Part shown: positions 47,991 through 59,278 of the stretch, in pieces
Position numbering within the stretch: the stretch's first letter is position 1
Layout of the letters: each line of letters starts with the position of its first letter
NCBI GenBank assembly: GCA_021292165.1
Contig: CM037877.1
Span: 213,094,716 to 213,158,715, forward strand
Reading direction: 5' to 3'
Origin: Shinisaurus crocodilurus
Taxonomy: Eukaryota > Chordata > Lepidosauria > Squamata > Shinisauridae
DNA length: 64,000 bases
The notes under the pieces: generated by a model
What the model was told of the DNA's origin: nothing
Databases searched by the model: none
The model's input: only the letters and a program-made list of their open reading frames with translations
Position numbers and translations under genes: made by a program

Positions 47991-48087
47991 GAAGGCCGTG
48001 CCGTCCTCCAGGTATAGAGAATGGCAGAATAGTATCCAAAGGTGGCCTCTGGTTTGGTGATGTAGTAACCTTCACCTGTGAACAGGG
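47991..48087 (+). CDS. CCP exon A3' (repeat III)
   Basis: First half of the split domain: PCRPPGIENGRIVSKGG, FGDVVTFTCEQG. Acceptor TTTTTCTTTTAG, donor GTGAGC, 97 bases. Joined to D2 it reads Arg-Arg-Pro-Cys. The intron to A3'' (2.4 kb) has a Tigger-like MITE, an L2 fragment and a palindromic MITE. About 230 bases upstream of the exon are shared almost unchanged with A2'. Confidence 0.92.
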
Positions 48088-48593
48088 GTGAGCTATATGC
48101 CACTTGTCATAAGAGTTGGCTTTGAAAAAATCCTGGGAGGGGTTTGACTGACATGCATCCTTAACATATTGAGAGTTAAAGTTAAAATCTGAGCCATTAA
48201 CTATATTTAATATAATTATTTACAACACATCTTTAAGGCACAAATCTTTCAAAGGCAAGTTTCAAGTAAAACCTAACTACATCAATAAAATCACAATCAG
48301 ACAATATGAAAACATAACTCAGCAGAATTCTTCTACAGGGCAGTTGGTGTCAGTTGGCCCTGAGTGGCCTGTGTGGGTGGGTGGGTGGGGGGGGATAGTC
48401 CAGCTGGAGCAGGCTCTGATACCATCTTCGCCTGCCTTCCTCACTTTCTCACTCCCATTACTATGTTGCATTATTTTAGGGCCTTGCTGCCCCTAAATGA
48501 CTTTCTGGCAAACTGGATTGAGCACGGACAGTTCTGCCTGGTCATAGCTATGGGATTCTGGGGCTGTGTTTCTGGGGATTCTAAATATGTATA

Positions 48594-48853
48594 CAGTAAT
48601 ACCTTGGATTGCAAGTAACTTGGTCTGAGAGCGTTTTGCAGGACAAGCAAAAATTTTTAATAAATTTTGACTTGATAAACAAGCAACGTCTTGCAAGACA
48701 AGTCGTAGGGATGTAACCGCTCGCCTCGAGCGGGCATAGCGGGCTGAAATCAGCACCACTCACACCTGCCAGAGACTCACTTTGTTATAAGAGTGTTTTG
48801 GATTACAAGCACGGTTCCGGAATAAATTATGCTCTCAATCCAAGGTATTACTG
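48594..48853. mobile_element. Tigger-like MITE with TA duplication
   Basis: The ends CAGTAATACCTTGGATT and AATCCAAGGTATTACTG are exact inverted copies, flanked by TA on both sides. Repeat II has the empty site near 31470 (AAATATGTATATATGG). The interior has a CpG-rich part near 48716. There is no transposase. Confidence 0.9.
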
Positions 48854-49189
48854 TATATGGACCAATGTTGTATTTTTGGTTTCTTTGTCCTGCTTTTGGC
48901 TGAATAATCATTCGAAGGACTCTCCTTGACTGGTCTCTTGTCTGATCATTTCTGGAATAGAGTTGTGCTCTGCTCTCCCTTTGGGCACTGTGGTGGTAGA
49001 GATTGGTCCTAACTACACTGCCTAGAGAGAGGATGAGCAAGTGGACAGAGGCAACCCTGCTCGCTGCTTCTCCCCAGTGCACCATCCAGAAAGGGAGGGT
49101 GAACAAGCAGAGACAAGAGCAGCTGCAGGAATGGGGAATTGCCACCCAAAAGTGCTGTTGGATCCTGCCTGTGGCCTCACCAACTTGGC

Positions 49190-49965
49190 CCTACTTCCTC
49201 CACCCCAAATGCTCTGTCTGGATTACTGTAATAGGCTATATGTGGGGCTACCCTTAAGGCTCATTTGGAAGCTGCAGCTAGTGCAGAATGTAGTGGTAAA
49301 ATTATTGACTGGGGTGCCTTACCGTGCCCCTAATATGCCTGTGCTAAAGGATCTACACTGGCTGCCAGTCTTCTACCGACCTAGGTTTAAGGTGGTGGTC
49401 TACAAAGCCCTATACAGCTCAGGACAAGGTTACCTCGAGGAACGACTCCCTCTAGACCAGGGCTCTCCAACCTTGGGTCCCCAGATGTTGATGGACTACA
49501 GCTCCCAGAATCCCTTGCCATTAGCCATGCTGGCTGGGTATGCTGAGAGCTGTAGGCCAGCAATATCTGGGGACCCAAGGTAGGAGAGCCCTGCTCTAGA
49601 CCAACCTCCCAGGCCACTGCGATTTTCAAGGGAGGCCTTGTTGTCCGTACCATGGCCTGTGGATTTCTATTTGGCGATGGCATGGAGACAGGCCTTCTCT
49701 GCAGTCATGCCCTCTAAAGTACGTCAGGCCTCAACGCTAGGGTGTTTTGTGTGTTTATTGAAAACATATCTGTTTGCTTTGGCTTTCTCCCAGGCATGAA
49801 CAATTTTTTTACCAGCCTCATGATACTCTGTGTGTGTGTGTGTGTGTGCGCGCGCCCATGTTTGTTTGTTCTTGTCTGTTTTTATTCTTCTGTAAACCTT
49901 TTGTTCTGTAAACCTTTTGTTTCAAAAGAGAAGTGGTATATACTGTTAATAAATAAATACACTTC
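49190..49965 (+). mobile_element. L2 LINE 3' fragment, paralogous copy
   Basis: The same L2 C-terminal coding as at 32255 (LDYCNRLYVGLP, LLTGVPYRAPNMPVLKDLHW). It is interrupted by the palindromic MITE at 49458. It ends in GTTAATAAATAAATAC. The shared flanks with repeat II show it is a duplicated and not an independent insertion. Confidence 0.85.
49458..49593. mobile_element. Palindromic hAT-type MITE, diverged
   Basis: The ends CAGGGCTCTCCAACC and GGTAGGAGAGCCCTG are flanked by the exact octamer CTCTAGAC (49450-49457 and 49594-49601). The arms are less perfect than in the 33268 copy. It sits in the L2 fragment and is absent from the paralogous L2 at 32520. Confidence 0.9.
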
Positions 49966-50498
49966 TATTGGTGCCAATGGAAGCTTTTCCCCAGGCTGAA
50001 TTACATGTCAGAGAGGAGGCAGCTGAGGAAGGAAGTGACAAAGAGAGAGAAGGGGTGAACTAAATGGGATGGCTGCATGGCTGGGTGTTTGTGTGCGAGT
50101 GAGAGAAAAGAGAGTGTGGGGTGAGTCTGACCCTGCCCACCCCTATATTTCTATAAGTGCTATCACTATAGAGTGCTATCACTATAGGATGGGCTATACA
50201 TCTAAATAAAATAAATATACTAGCTAAGAAATAGTGTGCATTTGCACACACATTGGGCAGTATCTAATGCCAATCCTGCCGATTACGCAGCACAAGCATC
50301 CGATTCCCCCACAGCTTGTGCAATGGTGATTTAATGCTTCTGGGGCAACCCAAAATGAGTGGAAATGCTCCTTTCTGGAAGGGGGCAGGTCGGCGGAACT
50401 TGCCCTGGAGGCGGCCTGGACTGCTAGCACAACAGAATTGGCGGGGCTAGCTGCACATGGGATGAAACCGGTGGTTTAACGCTTCTCTTTCTCTTTAG

Positions 50499-50584
50499 GT
50501 ACAGATTACTAGGCAAAAAAACAGCTCGTTGTGTTGTGTCGGGCAGCATGGTTGACTGGAATCCAAAACCTCCATATTGCCAAC
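50499..50584 (+). CDS. CCP exon A3'' (repeat III)
   Basis: Second half of domain A3: YRLLGKKTARCVVSGSM, VDWNPKPPYC. Acceptor TTTCTCTTTAG, donor GTAAGA. It completes the Gly codon of A3'. Two charge changes relative to A1''/A2'' (Gln-Asn to Lys-Lys, Arg-Glu to Pro-Lys) make this half more basic. The intron to B3 (3.3 kb) holds an L1 fragment, a GC-rich block, an hAT foldback element and a Tigger-like MITE. Confidence 0.93.
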
Positions 50585-50729
50585 GTAAGATGATATTTTC
50601 CTTTAAGCTTGCCATAGTTTCTCTCAGTGCATTTCAGTGTAACTCATTTATGGCAAATGTTTTAGTCTGGCCAGGGTTTGGTATATGATTAGAATCATCC
50701 CCAGTGCCTGAAAATTTGGGACTATTTCT

Positions 50730-51773
50730 TTTCTTTCTTTCTTTTTTATTCTCTCACGTACTTTCTTTTTTCTTTTCTTTTTTTAATTATTTTTTTATTT
50801 CAAATAAACATACATAGAAAAAGAAAATAAACCCACAGATCCATATAACTCCAAAGTGCACCCGTCACCACAGGGCCAAAAAATAATTCTATCCACATAA
50901 TCCATTATTAATCAGTATTCCAAAAATACATCATATCTTGACATGGCTTACTCCCTTTTCCCTTTACTAATACGTAGTTTAGAAATGGTCCCCATATATC
51001 CTTAAAATTGTTTTTCTTTAATTGTCCATTTTTACATTTAATACTACATGTTAATTTATCATTTAAAGCAATATCCCACACCTCTTTATACGAATCAGTA
51101 ATTAAATACTGATGTTGAACTTTCCATTTCCTTGCTATCAATAATCTCCCCGCAGTTAACAAACTTACAATTAATTCCTTTATCTCTTGAGAGCACAAAA
51201 GTTTCTCCATTTGATAACAACGCTAATTTTGGTCAGACCTCCAAATTAATACCAATAATTTCTGAAATTTTTGCAAAAATTTTGTTCCAAAAATCCAATA
51301 CGCTTTTACAACTCCACCACATATGAGCATAAGTACCAAACTCCTGACATGCTCTCCAACGCAATGGAGAACAATTACTGTCTATTTTATTTAATCTTAC
51401 CGGAGTCAGATACCATCTCCAAATGGTTTTATAAAAATTTTCTTTTATCCTTACTGACATATTTCTTAATATACGTCTGCCCCATATATTTTTCCACCCC
51501 CCATTCGATTTCTCCTCCTCAAATTCCATATCCCATACCATCTTAAGATTATCTTTTTGCACTTCAGTTTTTTGAATTATTTTATATATCTCCTTTGTTA
51601 ACCCTCTGGAAGAAACGTTCCCTTCTACCAATTCTCTAGACACCACTTTCTTTTCAAATCCAGTGAGTTCCCTCTCATGCTCATTTCTCCTCTTCCATTT
51701 CTTGGTCCACTGTTCTAATTGCATTAAATTTAAGCATGAAATTCTACCTGGCCCACACATTTCAATTATTTGA
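50730..51773 (-). mobile_element. L1 LINE 3' fragment with target duplication
   Basis: An exact 10-base duplication, GACTATTTCT (50720-50729 and 51774-51783), brackets a 5'-truncated L1. The T-rich end is at the left. The frames 51760-51233 and 51210-50908 encode the ORF2 C-terminus (FYKTIWRWYLTPVRL, WRAC..HMWWSC), related to the 34568 copy. Repeat II keeps the empty site near 33788 (GGGACTATTTCTGAAA). Confidence 0.9.
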
Positions 51774-51829
51774 GACTATTTCTACAAATTTAAGTGAGAA
51801 GTAACTATTGATCTCAGTATATTGAATGG

Positions 51830-52780
51830 GTTCGCACGACACGCTAAGCCTCAGTAGGTTAATTGCTACTGAGACTTAGCGTGAACCCCGCAGGGAGGCT
51901 TATAAGACAACCTGGTGTGGCTTATAAACCACCCTGCTAAGCCATGGCTTGTGGAATGGTTAAGATAACCCTAGTAGGCTAAGCGTGTTTTCTGAACCCG
52001 GACGACACATTAACCCACTTACAAGCCAAAAAGGCACAGAGTCCCTTGGCCAGAGTGACAAAATGGGGCAGCCACTCTAGCCAAGGGGCTCTAGCTGATG
52101 ACAGCTGGCCACGTGCCCAAGTGGCACTTGTTGCAGCTGTTATCAGCTTCCCCCTGCGCTCCTGCTGATGTCCTGCATTGGCAGGAGCAGGCGGGGAAGC
52201 CGCTGGGATCTGCTGCATGTTGCCCACTCAATCCCCGTGTGGGCCCTGAGGGGTACACATGGTGGGGGAACCTGCTGCCCACCCTCGCTTCTTCTTGGGG
52301 AAGCGAGCCTGAGCATCTTGATTTCTGCCGCTGTATGCCTCCTCCTCCCCAAGCCCCACTGTAGGCTTGGGGAAGGGGAGACATGCCAAGGTGGGGCTGA
52401 TGTCTGCTGTGCGACCCCTTTCCAAGTGGAAAGAGGGTGCCACTGCTGTTCACCTCCTTCTCCCTGAACCCCACTCAGGGCTCAGCGAAGAGGAGATGCA
52501 GTGGTGTCTTCCCAACCCACCCTTACTAGTGAGTGCCGTGGAGGTGGTGAGGGGGACTGGCCGCGCACTGTCTTGGCACCAGGGGGAAGGGGGGCTGGGG
52601 GAAAGAGAAGCATCCCCTCTGCTTGGGTGACTTAGCATTAATCCCAGCAGAGAGGATCCTTTCAAATTGGTGCCTGAGCAGTAGCCAAAAGCAGCCCTTT
52701 CCGGGCTGTAGGCAATAGGGTAAGGCTAAAATACAGCACACCCACCCTTCCCCCAGCATATTTTGCTTAAAGCTCCTACT
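51830..52780. repeat. GC-rich interspersed block
   Basis: It begins with GGGTTCGCACGACACGCTAAG and inverted TAGCGTG / CACGCTA words, then continues as a GC-rich block with overlapping chance frames on both strands. It is absent from repeats I and II at this position, so it is an insertion of probably transposon origin. None of its frames resembles a known protein. Confidence 0.4.
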
Positions 52781-52945
52781 CAGGACCGGTGCTACCATTA
52801 GACCAACTAGGCAGCTGCCTAGGGTGCAGGGCTAAAGGGGGTGCCAGAAACGCCTTGGGAAAAAAATACAGCGCTCTCAAGTGGGAAGGGGGGCGCTAAA
52901 TATCTGATCTTGCCTAGGGCCCCAAACCGCCTTGCACCGGTCCTG
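52781..52945. mobile_element. hAT MITE, CAGGRCCGG family, short copy
   Basis: The ends CAGGACCGGTGCTACC and TGCACCGGTCCTG are inverted copies. The octamer CTCCTACT is repeated exactly on both sides (52773-52780 and 52946-52953). The subterminal GCTGCCTAGGG and TTGCCTAGGG are shared with the copies at 56605 and 62005. It is 165 bases and lacks the GC-rich core. Confidence 0.92.
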
Positions 52946-53473
52946 CTCCTACTGCCAGCAGCTAAGCATTTGGCGAGGCATTTAGCCTTTTAGAATGGGA
53001 AGAAACATGCAAAAGCTGGGAAACCGCCAAACGATCGGCAGTCAGCAAAACGGGGAAGGGGGCATGGCCAACTATTGAAGCTGGGAGGGCTAGATTGGGT
53101 CCCCAAGTGGTCTGGATTTGGCCCGCGCTCCTGAGGTTCAACACCCTTTTCTACAGCCTGATGCTCCCTCTTTTTGTTTCTTCCGTGGAGCCCCTTCTAG
53201 CCGTGTCTTCTGTTGTATCCTATGAAAGATTGGATAACCTGCACAGTGCTTCAGGAGCCAGTAGCAGGGGGAAGAATATATTTTTCCAGCCTATTCCCAT
53301 TCTTTTACTTGCAAGAGATTACAAAGGATATGACCACTGTGGCAGAACTCTTCCATCCAAGGAAGAGGATGGGATCCGTTGTTTTACAATCTTCCTCTAA
53401 TAGTGTGGGTAATCTTGCTGGGAGTAGAAAAATAACTTCATTATTGCTCCTTCCTGTCTGTTGGTAGAAGATA

Positions 53474-53716
53474 CAGTCATGCCTTGGATTGAGAGCATAA
53501 TTTGTTCCGGAAACGTGCTTGTAACCAAAACACTCATATCAAAACGAAATCCCCCAAAAAAAATTTGTACAGAGATTTTTAATTTAAGCCGTACTACAGT
53601 ACTTGTATTGCAAGACGTCGCTTGTATATCAAGTCAAAAATAAATAAATATTTAAAAATTTGCTTGTCTTGCAAAACACTCTCAAACCAAGTTACTTGCA
53701 ATCCAAGGCATGACTG
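53474..53716. mobile_element. Tigger-like MITE with TA duplication
   Basis: The ends CAGTCATGCCTTGGATT and AATCCAAGGCATGACTG are exact inverted copies, flanked by TA. Repeat II has the empty site near 42010 (GTAGAAAATATATATTTACT). It lies 146 bases upstream of exon B3. Confidence 0.9.
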
Positions 53717-53862
53717 TATATATTTACTTGTTTGTTTTCAAGTGACTGTCTCAAACAGCTGAACATTTTTTCAATGAAAATAACATCAGTCCATGTACAG
53801 CCCTAATAACAATGCTTTGCAATTAGTCTACCTGAACTGTTAACACTGATTCTTTTCCCCAG

Positions 53863-54060
53863 AAATCCTTTGTTTTCCCCCACCTAAAATTACCAATGGA
53901 GGACATTCAGGTGATGATAGAGATGAATATGTATATGGCACTGCAGTAACATACAAGTGTGATGCTGGTTTCTCCCTTCTTGGAAATGCAAGTATTTCAT
54001 GTACAACAGCAGAAAATGGTGTAGAAGGAGAGTGGAGTGGACCTGCACCTGCATGTAGAG
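53863..54060 (+). CDS. CCP exon B3 (repeat III)
   Basis: A 66-residue sushi domain: LCFPPPKITNGGHSGDDRDE, YVYGTAVTYKCDAGFSLLG, SISCTT, GEWSGPAPAC. Acceptor TTCTTTTCCCCAG, donor GTGAAG. Asn-Ala-Ser after the second Cys is a potential N-glycosylation site. By eye about 19 of 198 bases differ from B2. No C exon follows: the next exon is D3 at 57201. The final G plus CT of D3 makes an Ala codon, so the joint stays in frame. Confidence 0.93.
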
Positions 54061-54340
54061 GTGAAGGAAGCTCATGTTTAGTACCTTACCTGCAATATAT
54101 TAAATTGTTTTTGTTGTGTTTAATAGCTAGAAAATAAAATTCTTACTAGAATTGGATAACTCTGCAATCCACCAAGAATGGTGCTGCAGTGTAGGCTCCA
54201 TGGATTTAGCTGGATTGCATGCGATTTAGTGGGAGTAGTGAAGTAGTAGTGCTAGTGGAGCAACTTACCCTCAATGTGCTGCCACTTTAAATTGAGGCAT
54301 TTTGGGAGGTAGTTAATAGCCCTGATCCAGCTAGAGTTAG

Positions 54341-56190
54341 ACAGCCGGGAAATCCTCCAGGGCAGGTAAACCCACTTACCATCTCTCAGGTCCTGCCCTG
54401 TACTGCCTTTTGCTGTTTTTGTTGCTTCCTGCTGTGAGGGAAGCTACTACCATGCCTGATCAGAGCTGACAGAGGAAGGGGAAAAAATCCTCCCAGTCTG
54501 ATTGCCAGTCTGAGCCAGCCATGTTTGTCTCTTGGGAAGGCCTTATCTGCCAGGACTTGACACTGGGCGGTGGTGCCCCAGCGATAGTGACCCCAAAGGG
54601 GAGTTGCCACTTTGGGGGGAGCTGCTTCAGGGGAACACAAGGGCAAGTGCCACCCCTCTGACATCAGGTTGAGTGCCCTTTGTGGTTTTGTTGTGGGGGG
54701 TTGGCTTCCCCTTTTAGGACCTGATTATGTGCCTGGAACAGAGGATATGGAGTCAAGCGGGAGGACCTCAATTTGTGTGGTTATGGGTAGAAGGAGGTAC
54801 GGCATTGGGAGTAGGGCTAGCCAGATAAGGGGAACACACCCCAGACAGTCAATGGCTGTGTCCCAACCCTCTCCACACCCACAGGTTTGGTAGTTGCACT
54901 ATCAGCCTTCCCTGGGAACTCTGGATGCTGCTTTTAAATGCCAGATTCATTCAAAATAAGATCTCCCTCATCCTTGATTTAATACTGGATAAGGTGGCCT
55001 TAACCGAGACCTGGGTTGGTGAACAAGCAGGAGTTAGTTTCTCCCAGCTGTGCCCTCTGGAGTACGTGGTTCAGCATCAGCTCACTGACAAGACTACATA
55101 TATCGGACAGCCGTAAGAGCACACTTCCAAAAGACTACAAAAATAATAATTAAAAATAATAAAAAATTACAAACACATTTGCACATATTTCTGCCCCCCC
55201 CCCCAAAAGGTGGTGAACCAGTGTCAGCTGTTCCAAAGAGCTGCTTGGGCATCGGTGGAGGTGCTGTCACTGGTGGCAGCACAGGCGAAAACACCAAGAA
55301 TAACAAGGGGGTTTTTTTTGCCGCTCTTGCCAAGCAGCTCACAAGCAGCTTTCTACAGTCCACAATGCAATTGATCTCCCGGGTTCTGATGACACAACAC
55401 CCTGTTGTGAGTCCAGCAACCCCTACTAAAAGCCATGCATTGTCTGGACGGCTTGTTGCTCAAAAATAAGCTACCCTGTGGGAAGCAAGCCAGGCTCACA
55501 TGACACGACAAACCACCGTGGCTATTTTCCCACGATGGGTTGTCATGTCATGCGAAACCAGTCACTAACTGGTCTGTGGGGGCATGGGGGGAGAATGGTG
55601 CAGAATCTGCTTCCATCCAATGCCCTGCTCCATAAGCAATGGGAATAAATAAACACTGCAGCGGCAGCAAGAGGGAAACAGTACCATCCTCCCCTAATAT
55701 AGGCAAGGATGCCTCGATCATGTGCAAAGTGCCTTTCTTTAAAAAAAAAAATACTGGTGTGAACCACAGCCAATTTCCACACATCAGGTTTCCAGAGAGG
55801 GGGGCAGCTGGTGCTTAGCTGTGGTGAAGCACTGCACACACAGGACAGAGAGATGTTGTGATCCCAGAACTTATTCTGAGTAGCTCGTTCTGCTGTAGTT
55901 TCTATCTGCATTAGGCTCCTGACAAATTATTCTGGATTTTCTTTTTTGTTTGCACTGCAGCCATAAGAGGAAGTTACAATCTGGTTTTTGTAATGGAAAT
56001 TACTTTTCTATATTAAAAAAAATGGGTTCTGGAGTGAGAGGATCCAAACACCAAATAATCATGATCGGGGCCAGGGCAAGCTCTCCTGCTGCCTGAGGCG
56101 GGAGAGACCATGCACGCCTTGACCATGTCTCCCCCAGTGTCACACTCTGTGCCCCCCGCCATGCATCATGCCTCCCCGCCGTGCTGTGGG
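54341..56190. other. Replacement segment where exon C3 should be
   Basis: Up to about 54335 the intron follows repeat II (GCCCTGATCCAGCTA). From about 56190 homology resumes (TCTCCGGGGA, AGTCTCCACAATGCC). Between these points repeat II has 1.06 kb including exon C2, and repeat III has 1.85 kb of unrelated sequence. Part of it (54925-55110, plus strand) encodes an L2 endonuclease start, LLLNARFIQNKISLI and TETWVGEQAGVSFSQLCP. An AACCC-rich repeat piece lies at 55450-55560. No sushi coding is found in any frame. Confidence 0.75.
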
Positions 56191-56604
56191 TGATCTCTCA
56201 GGACACCTCTCCTCTGGAGCAGCTGCCTATCCTCTGTTTAGCCAGAGCTATCTCCGGGGAGATGTCTCCAGTCTCCACAATGCCTGGCTCTGAGGAAGGA
56301 CAGACCCCCTCAGAGCCAGCCATTTGGCAGTAGATGGCAACAAGTGGAGGAGGTGGGGCGGCAATGAGGGGGTGGAGGTGACACCGACAGCAGTGGCAAT
56401 GAGCAGAGAGGGGTAGCAAAAGCAGGGAAGAGGACGGTTGAGGGCCTTTGGCAGCACCGTGCCCAAAGGCACCCTGACGTCTTGCGCTTGGCCCCTGGCT
56501 GGGCACAATCCATATGGTAAAGAGCAGTATAACTTCTGTTCCAGCAGGGCATGTCCAGCTGCAGTTAGTTAGTTTGTACTCAGCAAACTAACCAGGAATC
56601 TATA

Positions 56605-57062
56605 CAGGGCCGGCGCTACCGCTAGGCAGACCCAGGCGGCTGCCTAGGACGCGTTGCGGAAGAGGGCGCAAACTCTGCGCCCCTTCCTCGCCTCCGCCGC
56701 GCTCCTGCCCTGCCTGCCGCCTCCGCCGCGCCTCCCCGCCCGCTTGCCGGCCGCCGCCGCCGCAACCCCCCGCGCGCGCGCCGCCGCCCGCCCGCCCGCC
56801 AACCACCTACCTACCTACCTTCCCACCTTCCCGTCGTAAAGCGCGGGGTCCCATCGCGTCGGAGGAGGAGGCGGCGGCAGCAGCAGCCAGCAGCGGGGGC
56901 GGTGGGAAGGTAGGTGGTTGGCGGACGGGGCGCGCGGGCGCGCACGCGTGCGGGGGGTGTTGCAGAGCAGGGCTGCTTTGCTCCGGAGCCCCCCCCACGG
57001 CACGAGGGGGGGCGCCTAATATAATTTGGCCTAGGGCGCCAAACAGCCCTGCACCGTTCCTG
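56605..57062. mobile_element. hAT foldback element, CAGGRCCGG family
   Basis: CAGGGCCGGCGCTACC at the left and CTGCACCGTTCCTG at the right are the inverted ends. The octamer AATCTATA is repeated exactly (56597-56604 and 57063-57070). Repeat II keeps the empty site near 44090 (CCAGGAATCTATAAGAAC). The core is extremely CpG-rich, and its halves pair, for example CCGCCAACCACCTACC with GGTAGGTGGTTGGCGG. It lies about 140 bases upstream of exon D3. Confidence 0.92.
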
Positions 57063-57200
57063 AATCTATAGGAACATGGCCCTACAGACCCACTAAGAAA
57101 AATCACATGAAGCTATGAATTACCCAGAGTCCAGTGCTCCAATGAACCTTGCCACCACCTAACCCCTGCTTCAGAACTTCCTCTCTGTCATTCTCTCCAG

Positions 57201-57386
57201 CTGATTGCGGCCGTCCAGATCCAGTTCCCTATGCTACGCTAACTAGTGGAGAACTAAAAGACAGCTATCCTGTTGGGACCGTTCTGCAATACCGTTGCAA
57301 CCCTGGGTATGAAAATGTACCTGGCACAACTCTTTCTATTAAATGTCTTGACCCGGGATGGTCAAAAGGTCCTGCATTTTGTCAAA
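57201..57386 (+). CDS. CCP exon D3 (first domain of repeat IV)
   Basis: A 62-residue sushi domain: DCGRPDPVPYATLTSGELKD, YPVGTVLQYRCNPGYENVPG, SIKCLDPGWSKGPAFC. Acceptor CATTCTCTCCAG, donor GTGAGT. Differences from D2 are Pro to Leu, Ile to Asn after the second Cys, and Ser to Pro. It can be joined directly to B3 without frame change. The intron to A4' (2.7 kb) parallels the intron after D1 and carries the small retroinsertion at 59085. Confidence 0.94.
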
Positions 57387-59084
57387 GTGAGTTCCTTTAT
57401 CACAGTTCTACTTTGCCAACAACAGAATCTTTCATGAAGTATTGATTGAAACATATGCTAAGATCCAACATTCGCAGAAATGCTCAGCAGTTTGGTTTCT
57501 AATTTATATCTTGTGCAGAGAAGACGAAAATGCTGCTAATATGCTCTCAAATGAGTAACTTCACTTAATTAGCTGAAAACAGAAAACTGTAGAACAAGCA
57601 TCCTCGATCAGACCAGTTCTCTGTCACTCTGTCAGTATCTTGCCTGTGGATTGATATGAATCCAGATGCTTCCAAAAGTTAGGAAATAACTCAGATTGGG
57701 GCGGCGGGGGGGGACTGTTGTAGAAGTTTGGGAGAATTGAGTGGGAGGGATGATCATTCTGAGCATCACCCCTCCCAGTAGCATGCTGGTGAATGTTGCC
57801 AAGACTGTTGCCAAAACAGTACTACTGAGAAACCAGAACAAAATGCTTTGGGGAACTGTGAAAATTGCAGAATTAGACAAAAAACTTTTAAAGAAAGATG
57901 GGGGGGGGAGAAATGTAGTGAGGACTGGGCTTGCTCAGTAGTTACAGAACTTTGACTGTCAGCTAGAAAATGGAATGTCCTGCTGGAGGACGACCTGACT
58001 GTCTGTCTTGTGATTTAACTGCCCCTGCTGTGTGTTAAACCTGTTGTATAACCTGCAACTTGTAGGATTATGTGGAATAGTAAGCAGCTGTTCTCTATTG
58101 AGTCCTTTGACCTTCCATTCAACTTTCTCCCCCTTAAGCAATCTTCCCTCCTGACTGTATTTCTCCAAAGCTAAATACTCTGCTGCTTTTTTTAAAAAGC
58201 ATCTGCTGCTGCAAGTCAAAGGAGTGTTAGAAATGTTCCCACAATGCCAGTATGGTGTTGCAAATGGCCGGTTGTTTTGAATGACTGCAAATCAAAGAAC
58301 CAAAAGTCAACATTAAAGTGCATTTGTCTGTGCATCACTTAACTCTCCCTTGTTGAGGGTGATTACACAGAGATGGGGGTTTTATTTCAAGCCATCCAGA
58401 TATGTAAAATAAGAGATGTACTAAAAGGCTTCATGGGGCCCCTGTGGTGCCAATATGTTTGACAGAGATACTGTCCTGATTGTAGACTCAGTATAAATTG
58501 TTTCCCCTAGATAGAACACGTTCATGTTTGCTACTTTGCAAAAGCTATCTGGCTTTCTTCACATGACTAACTCTATTCAAATGTATCAGAATACTCAATT
58601 TAAAAAAAAATTGTGGGCAAATAAATTTTGTCTTGCAGTAGGAACTTCTTGCTCCTAGGATTAAACACTCACATCTTGATCAACCTGCCTTAGCAATGCC
58701 TCTTCCGTCATCTGCCTTGCATACTTCCTCTCTTTTGCTCATTCATCCCTCAATCTGACCTCAGCTTCCTTCCTTGTCCATCTAATGTAGATAAACAGCT
58801 CTCTGTCCCATGTATTCTGGCTAAATAAATAATGAATAGAAAGGCGGCTGCTACAGCAACCTCCCTCCTTTCCTACGTCATACTGAGCAGATTCACACTT
58901 AATGAGAACCCACTGTGGGGTTTGTTGTTGCGGTGGCATGCAGCATTTTGAATATTTGAACCGTGGCAGGAGCACACCATAGCTTGCCATTATGTACAGA
59001 CCCAGCAAAGGGTGGGGTTGTGTTGGGGTGATTAACAAGCCACCTGCAACTCTAAAACAGGCCACGAATTCTGGGTGGCTTGTT

Positions 59085-59278
59085 TTTTTGGGGGGGTTCC
59101 TCCTCTTAGGGTTTTGTTTTTTTTTGGACATTTATTTTCCAAATAAAAATAAAACACAAACAAACATCACGATAACATCACAAAAGCACAACTATACAAA
59201 AATTAAAATGGACTTCCGATTTTACCCACAAATTAAAATGGACTCCCCCCCCCCCAGAAATTTTTTTAAAATGGACTT
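59085..59278 (-). mobile_element. Short retroinsertion with 18-base target duplication
   Basis: The exact duplication AATTCTGGGTGGCTTGTT (59067-59084 and 59279-59296) brackets 194 bases that begin with a T run, as expected for a minus-strand poly(A) insertion. Inside, GGACATTTATTTTCC and AATAAAACACAAAC resemble L1 3' ends. The empty site is intact in the paralogous intron near 29008. Confidence 0.88.

Noticed and set aside
49003..49583. A 180-codon plus-strand frame as a host gene
   Set aside because: Its core is L2 LINE coding and its end runs into a MITE; the same frame is repeated at 32116 in the paralogous intron.
52000..52800. Several 70-127-codon frames in a GC-rich block
   Set aside because: They overlap on both strands, lack splice context and family resemblance, and sit in a repeat absent from paralogous introns.
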